Shown here in pieces: positions 50,911 to 58,966 of a stretch of DNA of 64,000 bases. Origin of the DNA: a virus; the IMG/VR virus record IMGVR_UViG_3300033273_000658, positions 1 through 64,000 of that record; one strand, written 5' to 3'. The notes beneath the pieces were generated by a model, which searched no databases, had not been told where the DNA came from, and saw only the letters and a program-made list of their open reading frames with translations. Made by a program: the position numbers and the translations under genes. Within the stretch, counting starts at the first letter, position 1. Every line of letters begins with the position of its first letter.

Positions 50911-52065
50911 ATGTCCAATATTGATTTAACTGAATTCTCAAGACTTGAGAGTAGACTGAGCAACGCTCCATTTTCTGTCCACAAAGAGTTTATGAAAATT
51001 CTACGTGATGTATTGAAAGAAGGAAAAAATTCTTCTTTTCTTCAGAATGTAGATGGAACAACAGTTGATTGTAATTCTCACAACTCACAATGCAGAGCAA
51101 TCAACATTGACCCTAAGAACCTAGCAGAAATAAAAAATGATGCTGCAGCGAGAGGGATAGAAAACCCTATTTTCATTTATCAACTTCCATCAAACTCAAA
51201 GTACAAATTTGGATTGATCAATGGCAGACACAGAAACGAAGCTGGAACCAGTCTGCAAATAAATATACCGGCAGTCGTTATCTCTTATTCTGTTTTCACC
51301 AAGATAATTCCGATCATGTCAGAAATCCAAGCGATTTTAAATGACAACAAACCTTCAAAATCTAATAATGAAAATGATCTCAAAAAACACATTAGAACAA
51401 TTGTTGAAAGAGATGGCATAAATTTGGAGAACGATCTTCAATACGAAAGACTCTTAAGAAGGCTAGAATTTTGCCACAAAGGAATCAGTCGTAATGCCAT
51501 TAAGAATAATCTAACCCGGATTAAGAAGGCTATAAAGCAAGAACGATCTGATGTATTTTGTGCAAAAGGAGAAACTTTTAAGAAGTTGTACTCACAAAAC
51601 AACATTGTCACTCTGAATGAAGAGACAAAAGTTGTTTCAACAAGAGGCTCTTCTCTTGATCAAGAATGGCCAAGATCTGTAAGGCTAAAAGCAGAACATC
51701 CTAGAAGAAAACTTACATGGATTTATTCTGATAATAATAACAATGGAGATTCTCAATCCGTAATAGACTGTAGAAAATCCTTCTTCGAAAGACTGCACAA
51801 AACCGTTAAGTGCTTTAGCACGATCTACGGTAAAAACGTATTGCCTTTCGATACCTTGGTCATTGCTCCTCAGATAAAGAGTGAATTCACGTTCTTCTTT
51901 AATGATGAGGAAGTAACTTCGAAAGCTGAAGTTGTGAATGATCAAAAATGTTGGAAAAGAATAACTGCCCAACAAATTTTGCAAGCTTTCGAAGCAAAAA
52001 AATCTTATCGTGAAGAGTTTATCTTTACAAAAAAGATTTCTAAGAAAGATAAGAAAGTTAGCTAA
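50911..52065 (+). CDS. ParB/Srx-like domain protein between SSB and RecA
   Basis: The start is ATG 50911, seven bases after AGGAGG (CAGGAGGAAATA-ATG), giving 384 residues; an earlier in-frame ATG is much weaker. Residues about 55-125 resemble a ParB/sulfiredoxin fold: AINIDPKNLAEIKNDAAARG, then 'NPIFIYQL', 'KFGLINGRHRNEAG' with the characteristic G-R-H-R, and 'NIPAVVIS'. The middle is helical (about 170-235), perhaps DNA-binding, and the rest is unrecognised. ParB-like phage proteins include nucleases, CTP-dependent clamps and regulators. Position between SSB and UvsX suggests a DNA-linked role. Confidence 0.6.
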   Translation: MSNIDLTEFSRLESRLSNAPFSVHKEFMKILRDVLKEGKNSSFLQNVDGTTVDCNSHNSQCRAINIDPKNLAEIKNDAAARGIENPIFIYQLPSNSKYKFGLINGRHRNEAGTSLQINIPAVVISYSVFTKIIPIMSEIQAILNDNKPSKSNNENDLKKHIRTIVERDGINLENDLQYERLLRRLEFCHKGISRNAIKNNLTRIKKAIKQERSDVFCAKGETFKKLYSQNNIVTLNEETKVVSTRGSSLDQEWPRSVRLKAEHPRRKLTWIYSDNNNNGDSQSVIDCRKSFFERLHKTVKCFSTIYGKNVLPFDTLVIAPQIKSEFTFFFNDEEVTSKAEVVNDQKCWKRITAQQILQAFEAKKSYREEFIFTKKISKKDKKVS

Positions 52066-52076
52066 AATTAAAGCCA

Positions 52077-52100
52077 TGGAGCAGGGCTTAAACTGCTCCA
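52077..52100 (+). promoter_or_regulatory. Hairpin without T-tract in the UvsX leader
   Basis: TGGAGCAG and CTGCTCCA form a perfect 8-bp stem with an 8-base loop, ending 18 bases before the UvsX start and not followed by T residues. It is not a standard terminator and could be a translational control site or mRNA end protector. Confidence 0.45.
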
Positions 52101-52118
52101 ACTTACAATGGAGAAACA

Positions 52119-53219
52119 ATGACTAAAGCAGGTAAAATTGACCTAAAAGCGATGCAAAAACTTGTTAACAAAAAGACCGGCTTAAACGTTGCTCACAACC
52201 TAAACGAAAATAATCCCACTATTGTGAAAGAGTGGATTCCGACAGGGTCTCGCTGGCTTGATTCTATTACATGTAGAGGAAGACTTGGTGGTATTCCAGT
52301 AGGAAAGATAACAGAGATTGCCGGACTATCTGGTGCCGGTAAATCATTCATGGCTGCTCAAATTGCTGCTAATGCTCAGAAGATGGGAAAGTTTCCTGTA
52401 TACTTTGATGCTGAATCTGCAATTGACCCAGAATTCTTGGAGAATGCCGGAATTGATACTCAAAACCTAATGTATGTTCAGGCAATCTCTGTTGAAAAAG
52501 TATTAGAAACAATTGAGACTCTTATCGATCAATACGAAGACACACAATTCTTGTTTATCTGGGACTCAATTGCTGCAACAAGTTCTGAAAAAGAACTTGA
52601 ATCAGATTTTAATCCTCAATCAACAATGTCCGTTAAGCCAAGAATCTTTGGCAAGGCATTTCCCAAACTAACTATTCCCTTGGCTAATGGACAACACACT
52701 TTGCTTCTGATAAACCAGTTGAAAACCAACATCAATACTCAGAACCCAATGGCTGCACTTATTGAGCCTTACATTGCTCCCGGTGGCAAAGCTATTGAAT
52801 ACTTCTGTTCTATGCGTATTTGGCTTACAAAGCGTAAATCAAAGGCAGCATACTTGCAAGATGATACTGGTCTTCGTATTGGTTCGGAAGTAAAGTGTAA
52901 ACTTCAGAAGTCTCGTTTCGGGACTGAAGGAAGAGAGTGCACATTCAAAATTCTATGGTCTGGTGGCGCTGCTATTCAAGATGAAGAGTCTTGGCTGTTA
53001 GCACTCAAATCCTCTGGAACCAAACGCTTGAAGTTATCAGGTGCATGGTATACTCTTGTTGATAAAGATGGAAAAGAAATGAAATTCCAAGGAAAACAAT
53101 GGAAGGCAAAGCTTCAAGATCCACATTTTAGACAAACAGTTCTAGATATTATGGATGAAGAGATTGTTAAGAAATTTGATTCCGAAGGTAAAAATTTTGG
53201 TGTGAGTGAAGACGACTAG
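52119..53219 (+). CDS. uvsX: RecA/UvsX-like recombinase
   Basis: 366 residues. Walker A GLSGAGKS (69-76), Walker B FLFIWDS (144-150), and the DNA-binding L1/L2 region including LLLINQLKTNINTQNP are in the expected order; the opening 'IPTGSRWLD' and the acidic C-terminus are also standard. UvsX coats single strands and drives strand invasion for recombination-dependent replication, working with the SSB and the Mre11-Rad50 fusion. Length is close to T4 UvsX (391). A strong terminator follows. Confidence 0.93.
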   Translation: MTKAGKIDLKAMQKLVNKKTGLNVAHNLNENNPTIVKEWIPTGSRWLDSITCRGRLGGIPVGKITEIAGLSGAGKSFMAAQIAANAQKMGKFPVYFDAESAIDPEFLENAGIDTQNLMYVQAISVEKVLETIETLIDQYEDTQFLFIWDSIAATSSEKELESDFNPQSTMSVKPRIFGKAFPKLTIPLANGQHTLLLINQLKTNINTQNPMAALIEPYIAPGGKAIEYFCSMRIWLTKRKSKAAYLQDDTGLRIGSEVKCKLQKSRFGTEGRECTFKILWSGGAAIQDEESWLLALKSSGTKRLKLSGAWYTLVDKDGKEMKFQGKQWKAKLQDPHFRQTVLDIMDEEIVKKFDSEGKNFGVSEDD

Positions 53220-53242
53220 TTTTGTTTTCATGTTTTTCTCCT

Positions 53243-53278
53243 GGCGGTGGGTTGTGGTTGGCTCACCGCCTTTTTTTT
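53243..53278 (+). terminator. Strong rho-independent terminator after UvsX
   Basis: GGCGGTG (53243-53249) and CACCGCC (53264-53270) form the stem, followed by eight T. Confidence 0.92.
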
Positions 53279-53289
53279 ATTGTTTTTAC

Positions 53290-53318
53290 TTGACAAATTG
53301 AGATCAATATGATATAAT
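53290..53318 (+). promoter_or_regulatory. Sigma70-type promoter after the UvsX terminator
   Basis: TTGACA at 53290-53295 and TATAAT at 53313-53318, both exact, 17 bp apart. The ribosome binding site AAAAGGAGGAAGG of the small gene at 53338 starts three bases after the -10 box, so the leader is very short. Confidence 0.85.
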
Positions 53319-53337
53319 ATAAAAGGAGGAAGGAAAA

Positions 53338-53490
53338 ATGAATGATAAACTTTGGCTATTAGTTGATAGTGTTCACAAAAAACTATTGAGAGCGAGACTT
53401 TGGGCAACTTCGCTTGATGATTACAAACAAGACATTGAAGATGCGATAAAAGCATTGGAAGAGGCAAAAAGAAAGATGGAGGAAAAATGA
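53338..53490 (+). CDS. Small helical protein, 50 residues
   Basis: MNDKLWLLVDSVHKKLLRAR begins a single amphipathic, charged helix ending in EALEEAKRKMEEK-like sequence. It has an exact-consensus promoter and GGAGG ribosome binding site and overlaps the next gene by ATGA, all signs of a real gene despite its size. No family recognised. Confidence 0.6.
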   Translation: MNDKLWLLVDSVHKKLLRARLWATSLDDYKQDIEDAIKALEEAKRKMEEK

Positions 53491-53996
53491 GCGAGTGCCC
53501 TTATAAAAAAGATCTTAGTAGGTTTTTAGAGTTGGTTGTAAAACCAATGAAAGAGTTTAATGGATTTCCACCATGTCCATTTGCCGCTAAAGAATTGAAT
53601 CAAGATAAATTAATGATAGATGTTATAAACCCAGAAGAAACTGACATAATTAAAATGATAAAGAAATTAGAAGAATCAAATTATGACAGTGCTCTTCTTA
53701 TACAGAAAACAGAAAATCAGATTTCTGGAGCTGAGACAGGCAGTTATCAAAAGTTTTTGAATAAAATTCTAAAAGAATTCGGATACGAAAATTATAGGTG
53801 TATCTGTATGAATCCCAACGATCCCTTTGAATCAGATGGATACAACATAAGAAGTGAATCGCCGTACTTTTTGATAAACGTTGTAAAGAAAAATTTTTTA
53901 TTTGATGCTAATCGAAAAATGAAGAATACAAAGTACTATGACAAAATGAATGAAGAGTATTTAAATTATTTAAATGTAAAGAGGAGGAAAAAATGA
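53487..53996 (+). CDS. Hypothetical protein with CPFA motif
   Basis: 169 residues. The N-terminal segment KEFNGFPPCPFAAKELN contains a 'FPPCPFA' motif that I recall in uncharacterised phage and marine bacterial proteins with a redox- or metal-like Cys-Pro site. The rest is alpha/beta with no nameable active site; two more Cys (RCICMNPND) lie near residue 107. It overlaps both neighbours by four bases. Function unknown. Confidence 0.5.
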   Translation: MSECPYKKDLSRFLELVVKPMKEFNGFPPCPFAAKELNQDKLMIDVINPEETDIIKMIKKLEESNYDSALLIQKTENQISGAETGSYQKFLNKILKEFGYENYRCICMNPNDPFESDGYNIRSESPYFLINVVKKNFLFDANRKMKNTKYYDKMNEEYLNYLNVKRRKK

Positions 53997-54331
53997 GAGC
54001 ATTATTTGCAATTATATTATTTACAGCAGCCCAGATTTTAGCTTGGTTTCAATCAAACTCTGGTATTATCGGAGAACCATTTAAATCAAATTATGTTTTA
54101 ATAGCTTTGATTTTTGGACCTATTGTATCCCTATTGTTTGCTCACGCAACAATAATGCTTTATGAGTCTATGCCTTTGTGGTCCATCAGGTTTGTAACAT
54201 TTGCGATAGGTTATTTAATTTTCATACCATTGACTTGGTATTTCTTGGGAGAAGAGGTGTTTACCCTTAAGAACATTTTATCGTTCTTGTTGTGTTGTGC
54301 TTTGATCTCAATACAGTTTTTCATGAAATAG
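53993..54331 (+). CDS. Four-pass membrane protein
   Basis: 112 residues with about four hydrophobic segments (ALFAIILFTAAQILAWF, YVLIALIFGPIVSLLFAH, SIRFVTFAIGYLIFIPLTW, ILSFLLCCALISIQFF). The final pair has a small-multidrug-resistance or DMT-like look (TWYFLGEEVFTLKNILSFLL), but that is weak. Coupled to the previous gene (ATGA) and closely followed by the 5' nuclease. Role unknown. Confidence 0.55.
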   Translation: MRALFAIILFTAAQILAWFQSNSGIIGEPFKSNYVLIALIFGPIVSLLFAHATIMLYESMPLWSIRFVTFAIGYLIFIPLTWYFLGEEVFTLKNILSFLLCCALISIQFFMK

Positions 54332-54339
54332 GAGGAGAA

Positions 54340-55290
54340 ATGAAAAGGGTTATGATTATTGATGGTCTCAACATGTTTTTGAGGTCATACATCAACGTTC
54401 CGTCAATGGATAAGCACGGAGCACCGAACGGAGGAACATACGGCTTCATGAAGTCGCTCCAAAAAATTTGCGGGATGTTCAGTCCAGATCAGGTTATTAT
54501 CTGTTGGGATGGACAAGGAGGCTCGCAAAAGCGCAAGCAAATGAACAGTGACTACAAAGCAGGTAGAGCACCTGTTCGTTTCAATCGGAGACTTATTGAC
54601 TTGTCACCAGAAGAAGCAGACAAGAATAAATACAATCAACAGTACCGTTTGATGGAGTATCTTAACGATCTTCCCATCATTCAAACAATGATTGATTATA
54701 TCGAAGCAGACGATTGTATTTCTTACATTTGTCAACATAAGAAATACGAAGATTGGGAGAAGCTGATAGTCTCCTCAGATAAGGATTTTTTCCAGCTAAT
54801 TTCAAAGAAAACCAAGCTGTATCGTCCGATACAAGACAAGGTGGTAGATTACCCTACCTTGCTTGAAGAACACAAAATTCACCCCAAAAATTTCGCATTA
54901 GCGAGAAGTTTGGTTGGAGATAAATCGGACAATCTTCCGGGTGTTCCGAGAGTCGGTTTGAAGACAGTCGCTGGTAAATTTACATTTCTAAAAGAAGACA
55001 AACAGTATGAAGTTGAAGACATTATGCAGCATTGTGAATCTTTAGATAAAATGCTTAAGGTTCACGAAAACATTTTAGAACATTCTCATCTAGTTGAGAA
55101 GAACTTTGAAATAATGCAACTATATAGTCCACTCATTTCTAATCTACATAAAAAGCAAATAAATTTTTCTTTGGAAGAGTTTGAGCCTGAGATGAATAAA
55201 CTAGAAATCATGAAAAAGCTCGTAGCAGACGGCATTAATGCAGGAAACTTTAATGTTTTGTTTAATGCAATGAAAAAAATAACTTTATAA
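54340..55290 (+). CDS. 5'-3' exonuclease / RNase H (FEN family, T4 Rnh-like)
   Basis: The start is ATG 54340 with TAGGAGGAGAA upstream, giving 316 residues; an earlier in-frame ATG overlaps the membrane-protein gene and has no ribosome binding site. Family motifs: MIIDGLNMFLRS (first metal site), ICWDGQGGSQKRKQMNSDYK, IEADDCISYI, IVSSDKDFFQL, and the helix-hairpin-helix LVGDKSDNLPGVPRVGLKTV (20 residues). It removes RNA primers and flaps during lagging-strand synthesis. T4 Rnh is 305 residues. Confidence 0.9.
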   Translation: MKRVMIIDGLNMFLRSYINVPSMDKHGAPNGGTYGFMKSLQKICGMFSPDQVIICWDGQGGSQKRKQMNSDYKAGRAPVRFNRRLIDLSPEEADKNKYNQQYRLMEYLNDLPIIQTMIDYIEADDCISYICQHKKYEDWEKLIVSSDKDFFQLISKKTKLYRPIQDKVVDYPTLLEEHKIHPKNFALARSLVGDKSDNLPGVPRVGLKTVAGKFTFLKEDKQYEVEDIMQHCESLDKMLKVHENILEHSHLVEKNFEIMQLYSPLISNLHKKQINFSLEEFEPEMNKLEIMKKLVADGINAGNFNVLFNAMKKITL

Positions 55291-55300
55291 AAATAAAAAC

Positions 55301-55328
55301 TTGACAGACTTTTAAATTATGTTATAAT
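55301..55328 (+). promoter_or_regulatory. Sigma70-type promoter for the helicase gene
   Basis: TTGACA at 55301-55306 and TATAAT at 55323-55328, both exact, 16 bp apart. CGGAGGAAAC-ATG follows. Confidence 0.85.
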
Positions 55329-55349
55329 ACTTATAACATCGGAGGAAAC

Positions 55350-56708
55350 ATGAATAACAAAACGGAAACGTTTCAAAGGTTTGGCAAAGCCTTTCAAGAA
55401 AAATTCTGCCACATTATGCTTTCGGACAGACCATTTTGCGATCAAGTTGCAGAGGTTTTGAACGTGGAGTTTTTGGATTATGAATACCTTCGTGTATTTA
55501 CCCAGATTCTCTTTGAGCATAGAACAAAGTATAAGGTACACCCTTCTTATGAGATCATGGAATCAAGAATCAGGACAGAATGTAACAAGTATACAAAAGC
55601 ACTCAAAGAACAGCTTTTGCAATTCTACGCATCCATTCTTGCCACTGACCGTATTGACAACTCACAGTACATTAAGGATAGTTCAATCGACTTCTGTCGC
55701 AAACAAGTGCTTAAGGGCGCTATGATGAAGTCAGTTAAACTTATTAAGTCATCGTCATTCGATGAAATCCAGTCTGTTATTGAGGAAGCCTTGAAGCTAG
55801 GAACCGACAACAACTTTGGTCATGACTTCATCAAAGACTTTGAGGAACGATATACAATTACATCGCGAGATCCTGTTTCCACAGGTTTTGAACGCATTGA
55901 TGAGATTTGTAAGGGCGGTCTTGGTAAGTCTGAGTTAGGAGTTGTTATTGCACCAACAGGTGCTGGAAAGTCAATGGTATTGGTTCACTTAGGTTCCGAA
56001 GCGCTAAAGCAAGGCAAGACTGTTGTACACTACACATTGGAGTTACAAGATACGGTTGTTGGTAATCGTTATGATTCTTGCATTTCGGGTGTACCTTTGG
56101 GAGATCTCTTTCATAACAAACAGCAGGTTCTTTACAAAATTAAAGACATTCCTGGTCAACTTATTATAAAAGAGTATCCCACAAAGTCTGCATCAACAGA
56201 GACTATCAAGCAACACATCGAACGTCTTAAAAAACGTGGTATTGAGCCTGATATGATCATTGTTGATTATGCTGATCTTCTGCGACCTGTTCGTTCAACT
56301 GCTGAGAAGCGCTTTGATCTTGAGAACACTTATGAAGAGCTGCGAGCAATTGCTCAAATCTATAAGTGCCCTGTTTGGACTGCTTCCCAGACAAACCGTT
56401 CCGGTCTCAATGCAGAAGTTATCACCATGGAAGCTATTTCAGAAGCATTCAATAAGTGTTTCGTTGCAGACTTTATTTGTTCTTTGTCTCGTACTGTTCA
56501 AGACAAGCAAGCTAATAAAGGCCGCATGTTTATTGCAAAGAACAGAAATGGTCCCGATGGCCTTATATTCCCAGCGTTTGTTGACTGGTCGAATGTAAAC
56601 ATGAAGGTTTTAAACCAAGAAAGTGGAGAGTCTATCGCTGATGTTATCAAAGACTCAGATAGAAATACTCTAGACTTTCTTAAAGAAAAATATAAAAAAC
56701 ATAAATGA
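55350..56708 (+). CDS. Replicative DNA helicase (DnaB/gp41-like)
   Basis: 452 residues. The RecA-like core has Walker A APTGAGKS (201-208), the H1a motif YTLEL (228-232), Walker B MIIVDYADLL (302-311), WTASQTNRSG with the family's Q, and FIAKNRNGPDG near the arginine finger. It unwinds the fork on the lagging strand, loading the primase whose C-terminus starts this window. Length matches T4 gp41 (475). Confidence 0.93.
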   Translation: MNNKTETFQRFGKAFQEKFCHIMLSDRPFCDQVAEVLNVEFLDYEYLRVFTQILFEHRTKYKVHPSYEIMESRIRTECNKYTKALKEQLLQFYASILATDRIDNSQYIKDSSIDFCRKQVLKGAMMKSVKLIKSSSFDEIQSVIEEALKLGTDNNFGHDFIKDFEERYTITSRDPVSTGFERIDEICKGGLGKSELGVVIAPTGAGKSMVLVHLGSEALKQGKTVVHYTLELQDTVVGNRYDSCISGVPLGDLFHNKQQVLYKIKDIPGQLIIKEYPTKSASTETIKQHIERLKKRGIEPDMIIVDYADLLRPVRSTAEKRFDLENTYEELRAIAQIYKCPVWTASQTNRSGLNAEVITMEAISEAFNKCFVADFICSLSRTVQDKQANKGRMFIAKNRNGPDGLIFPAFVDWSNVNMKVLNQESGESIADVIKDSDRNTLDFLKEKYKKHK

Positions 56709-56717
56709 GGATTTAAA

Positions 56718-58691
56718 ATGTTAAAATTAAAAGATGTAAATGTAAGAAAGTTTCGACTTTCTGAGCAGTTTATTGCTCAATATAAAGAAGCCGAGGTTCC
56801 TTGGGGACCTGTCGGCTATGTTACGTTTAAGCGTACATATGCTCGTCGTTTGAGCGAGTTTGAAGAAGGTGCTGAAGGAACTGAAGAATGGTGGCAAACA
56901 TGTCGCCGTGTTATCGAAGGAATGTTTGATATTCAGAAACGTCACGCTTTCATGATCGGAATTGAATGGAATGATGCTAAAGCTCAGAAAACAGCTAAAG
57001 AAGCGTATGATCGCCTGTTCAATCTTAAGTGGACACCACCCGGTCGTGGTCTTTGGATGATGGGCACCAAGTTTATCATGGAGAGAACAGGCGCAGGTCT
57101 TTTCAACTGTGCTTTCCGCTCTACACGAGACATTGCTAATAAAGGTGGATATCTCTTTGCTTGGATGATGGATGCTCTCATGGTTGGCATCGGTGTCGGC
57201 TTTGATACACTTGGAGCTAAAACTTTTTCTGTAAAAGAACCACAGTGGACAAATGATACACTACTTATTGAGGATTCTCGTGAAGGTTGGGTTAATAGTG
57301 TTCATATCCTATTGGATGGTTACATACTTGGTAAAAAAGTTCCCAACTTTGATTACTCCGCTATTCGTGGAAAAGGTGAACCAATCCGTGGTTTTGGTGG
57401 AACATCTTCCGGTCCTGATCCACTCATTGAATTGCACAATAATTTGAGAGAACTTCTCGGTCCAAAAGTAGGAGAGTTAATTGAGTCTGTTGATATTGTT
57501 GACATTGAGAACCTTATTGGTCGTTGTGTCGTTGCTGGTAATGTACGCCGTTCTGCTGCACTTGCAATCGGTGGGTATGATGATAAAGATTATCTTACGA
57601 TGAAGAATGATCAAGAGAAGCTTTATCACCATCGTTGGGGATCTAACAACTCCTTTGAAGCAAAGGTTGGTATGGACTACACTTGGCATGCTGCTCAATC
57701 TGCAATCAATGGAGAACCTGGTTATATTTGGTTGGATAATGCCCGTAATTACGGACGTATGAAGGACGGAAAGCGTTCTGATGACCTTAAGGTGATGGGG
57801 TTCAACCCTTGCGTGGAACAACAGCTTGAAGACGCAGAACTTTGTTGTTTGGTGGAAACATTCCCTGCCAAGCACGATACATACGAAGACTATGTCAAGA
57901 CTCTTGAAATTGCTTATATGTATGGAAAGACTGTAACTCTTATCAACACTCATTGGCCTGAGACAAATGCTATCATGCTAAAGAATCGCCGTATTGGTCT
58001 TTCTCAATCTGGTGTTATCCAAGCGTTCAACAAGTTTGGAAGACGCACAATGATTAACTGGTGTGATGATGCTTATAAGCATGTTGAAGAACTTGATACA
58101 AAATACTCAGACTGGCTCTGTGTTCCACGCTCTGTCCGTATGACTTCTATCAAGCCATCAGGCACAGTGTCTCTTCTTAACGGTTCAACACCGGGTATTC
58201 ACTATCCAGAGGATGAGTACTACATCCGCCGTATACGTTTTGCTGAGACCTCTGACATTCTTCCAACACTTGAAAAAGCTGGTTATAAGATTGAAAAAGA
58301 TTCTTACTCTCCAAACACTATGTGTGTTGAGTTTCCTGTTCATGAGCCGTTCTTTAAGAAAGGAAAGCGAGAGATTACAATGTGGGAGCAACTTGAGATT
58401 GCTGCGCAGTATCAATATTATTGGGCTGACAACTCTGTTTCTATCACCGTGACTTTCCAAGAGCACGAAGCAGAAGAGATCAAGGATGCACTTGAAATGT
58501 ATGAAGCGAGACTAAAAGCTGTTTCGTTCCTTAAATATCAAGAGACCGGATACAAACAAGCACCTTATGAGCCAATCACTAAAGAAGAATATGAGAAGAT
58601 GATTGTAGGCATCACTCCTGTTCAAAAGATTGAGACATCCGAAAGTGGTGTAGGATCCAAGTTCTGTTCAAACGACACATGCGAATTATAG
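56718..58691 (+). CDS. Adenosylcobalamin-dependent ribonucleoside triphosphate reductase (class II, monomeric)
   Basis: 657 residues. It reduces ribonucleotides to deoxyribonucleotides using vitamin B12. The monomeric class II pattern is clear: VPWGPVGYVTFKRTYAR, first redox Cys in GLFNCAFRST (C131), active-site GFNPCVEQQ (C365, E367), partner C376/C377 in ELCCLVETFP, SIKPSGTVSLLNGSTPGIHY (20), and a C-terminal Cys pair C650/C655 in CSNDTCEL for thioredoxin exchange. It depends on cobalamin from the host. Follows the helicase by nine bases. Confidence 0.93.
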   Translation: MLKLKDVNVRKFRLSEQFIAQYKEAEVPWGPVGYVTFKRTYARRLSEFEEGAEGTEEWWQTCRRVIEGMFDIQKRHAFMIGIEWNDAKAQKTAKEAYDRLFNLKWTPPGRGLWMMGTKFIMERTGAGLFNCAFRSTRDIANKGGYLFAWMMDALMVGIGVGFDTLGAKTFSVKEPQWTNDTLLIEDSREGWVNSVHILLDGYILGKKVPNFDYSAIRGKGEPIRGFGGTSSGPDPLIELHNNLRELLGPKVGELIESVDIVDIENLIGRCVVAGNVRRSAALAIGGYDDKDYLTMKNDQEKLYHHRWGSNNSFEAKVGMDYTWHAAQSAINGEPGYIWLDNARNYGRMKDGKRSDDLKVMGFNPCVEQQLEDAELCCLVETFPAKHDTYEDYVKTLEIAYMYGKTVTLINTHWPETNAIMLKNRRIGLSQSGVIQAFNKFGRRTMINWCDDAYKHVEELDTKYSDWLCVPRSVRMTSIKPSGTVSLLNGSTPGIHYPEDEYYIRRIRFAETSDILPTLEKAGYKIEKDSYSPNTMCVEFPVHEPFFKKGKREITMWEQLEIAAQYQYYWADNSVSITVTFQEHEAEEIKDALEMYEARLKAVSFLKYQETGYKQAPYEPITKEEYEKMIVGITPVQKIETSESGVGSKFCSNDTCEL

Positions 58692-58699
58692 GAGGCAAA

Positions 58700-58966
58700 A
58701 TGAAACCATTTAACAGACACATACTTATCAAACTAGTTGAGAAGAAACAAGAAAAGAAAGAATCCTTGATTGTTCTTCCAACTGATTATAAAAAACCAGA
58801 GTCGCCACATCAACTTGGTGTGGTGTTGGAGACGGCAGAGGATTGTTCCCTGCCGGTCTCTGCAGGAGATACCGTTGTTTTTGAGAAAAGAATGATAAAT
58901 AAGATACAAATAGATGAAGAAACCTACTATTTAGTGTTAGAAAATTACATTTATGGGAGAATTTAA
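58700..58966 (+). CDS. GroES-like co-chaperonin (T4 gp31-like role)
   Basis: The start at 58700 follows ATAGGAGGCAAA and gives 88 residues. MKPFNRHILIKLVEKK, a mobile-loop-like Lys/Glu-rich segment, GVVLETAEDCSLPVSAGDTV and the closing YYLVLENYIYGRI fit the GroES beta-barrel. T4 gp31 replaces host GroES so that GroEL can fold the capsid protein, and the same is likely here. A late-type element lies inside its 3' end and serves the next gene. Confidence 0.75.
   Translation: MKPFNRHILIKLVEKKQEKKESLIVLPTDYKKPESPHQLGVVLETAEDCSLPVSAGDTVVFEKRMINKIQIDEETYYLVLENYIYGRI
58927..58933 (+). promoter_or_regulatory. CTATTTA element, candidate late promoter for a tagged gene in the early region
   Basis: CTATTTAGTGT lies inside the GroES-like coding region, 33 bases upstream of the tagged gene at 58967. 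The same 11 bases (CTATTTAGTGT) occur upstream of the exonuclease gene at 3980. Confidence 0.45.
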
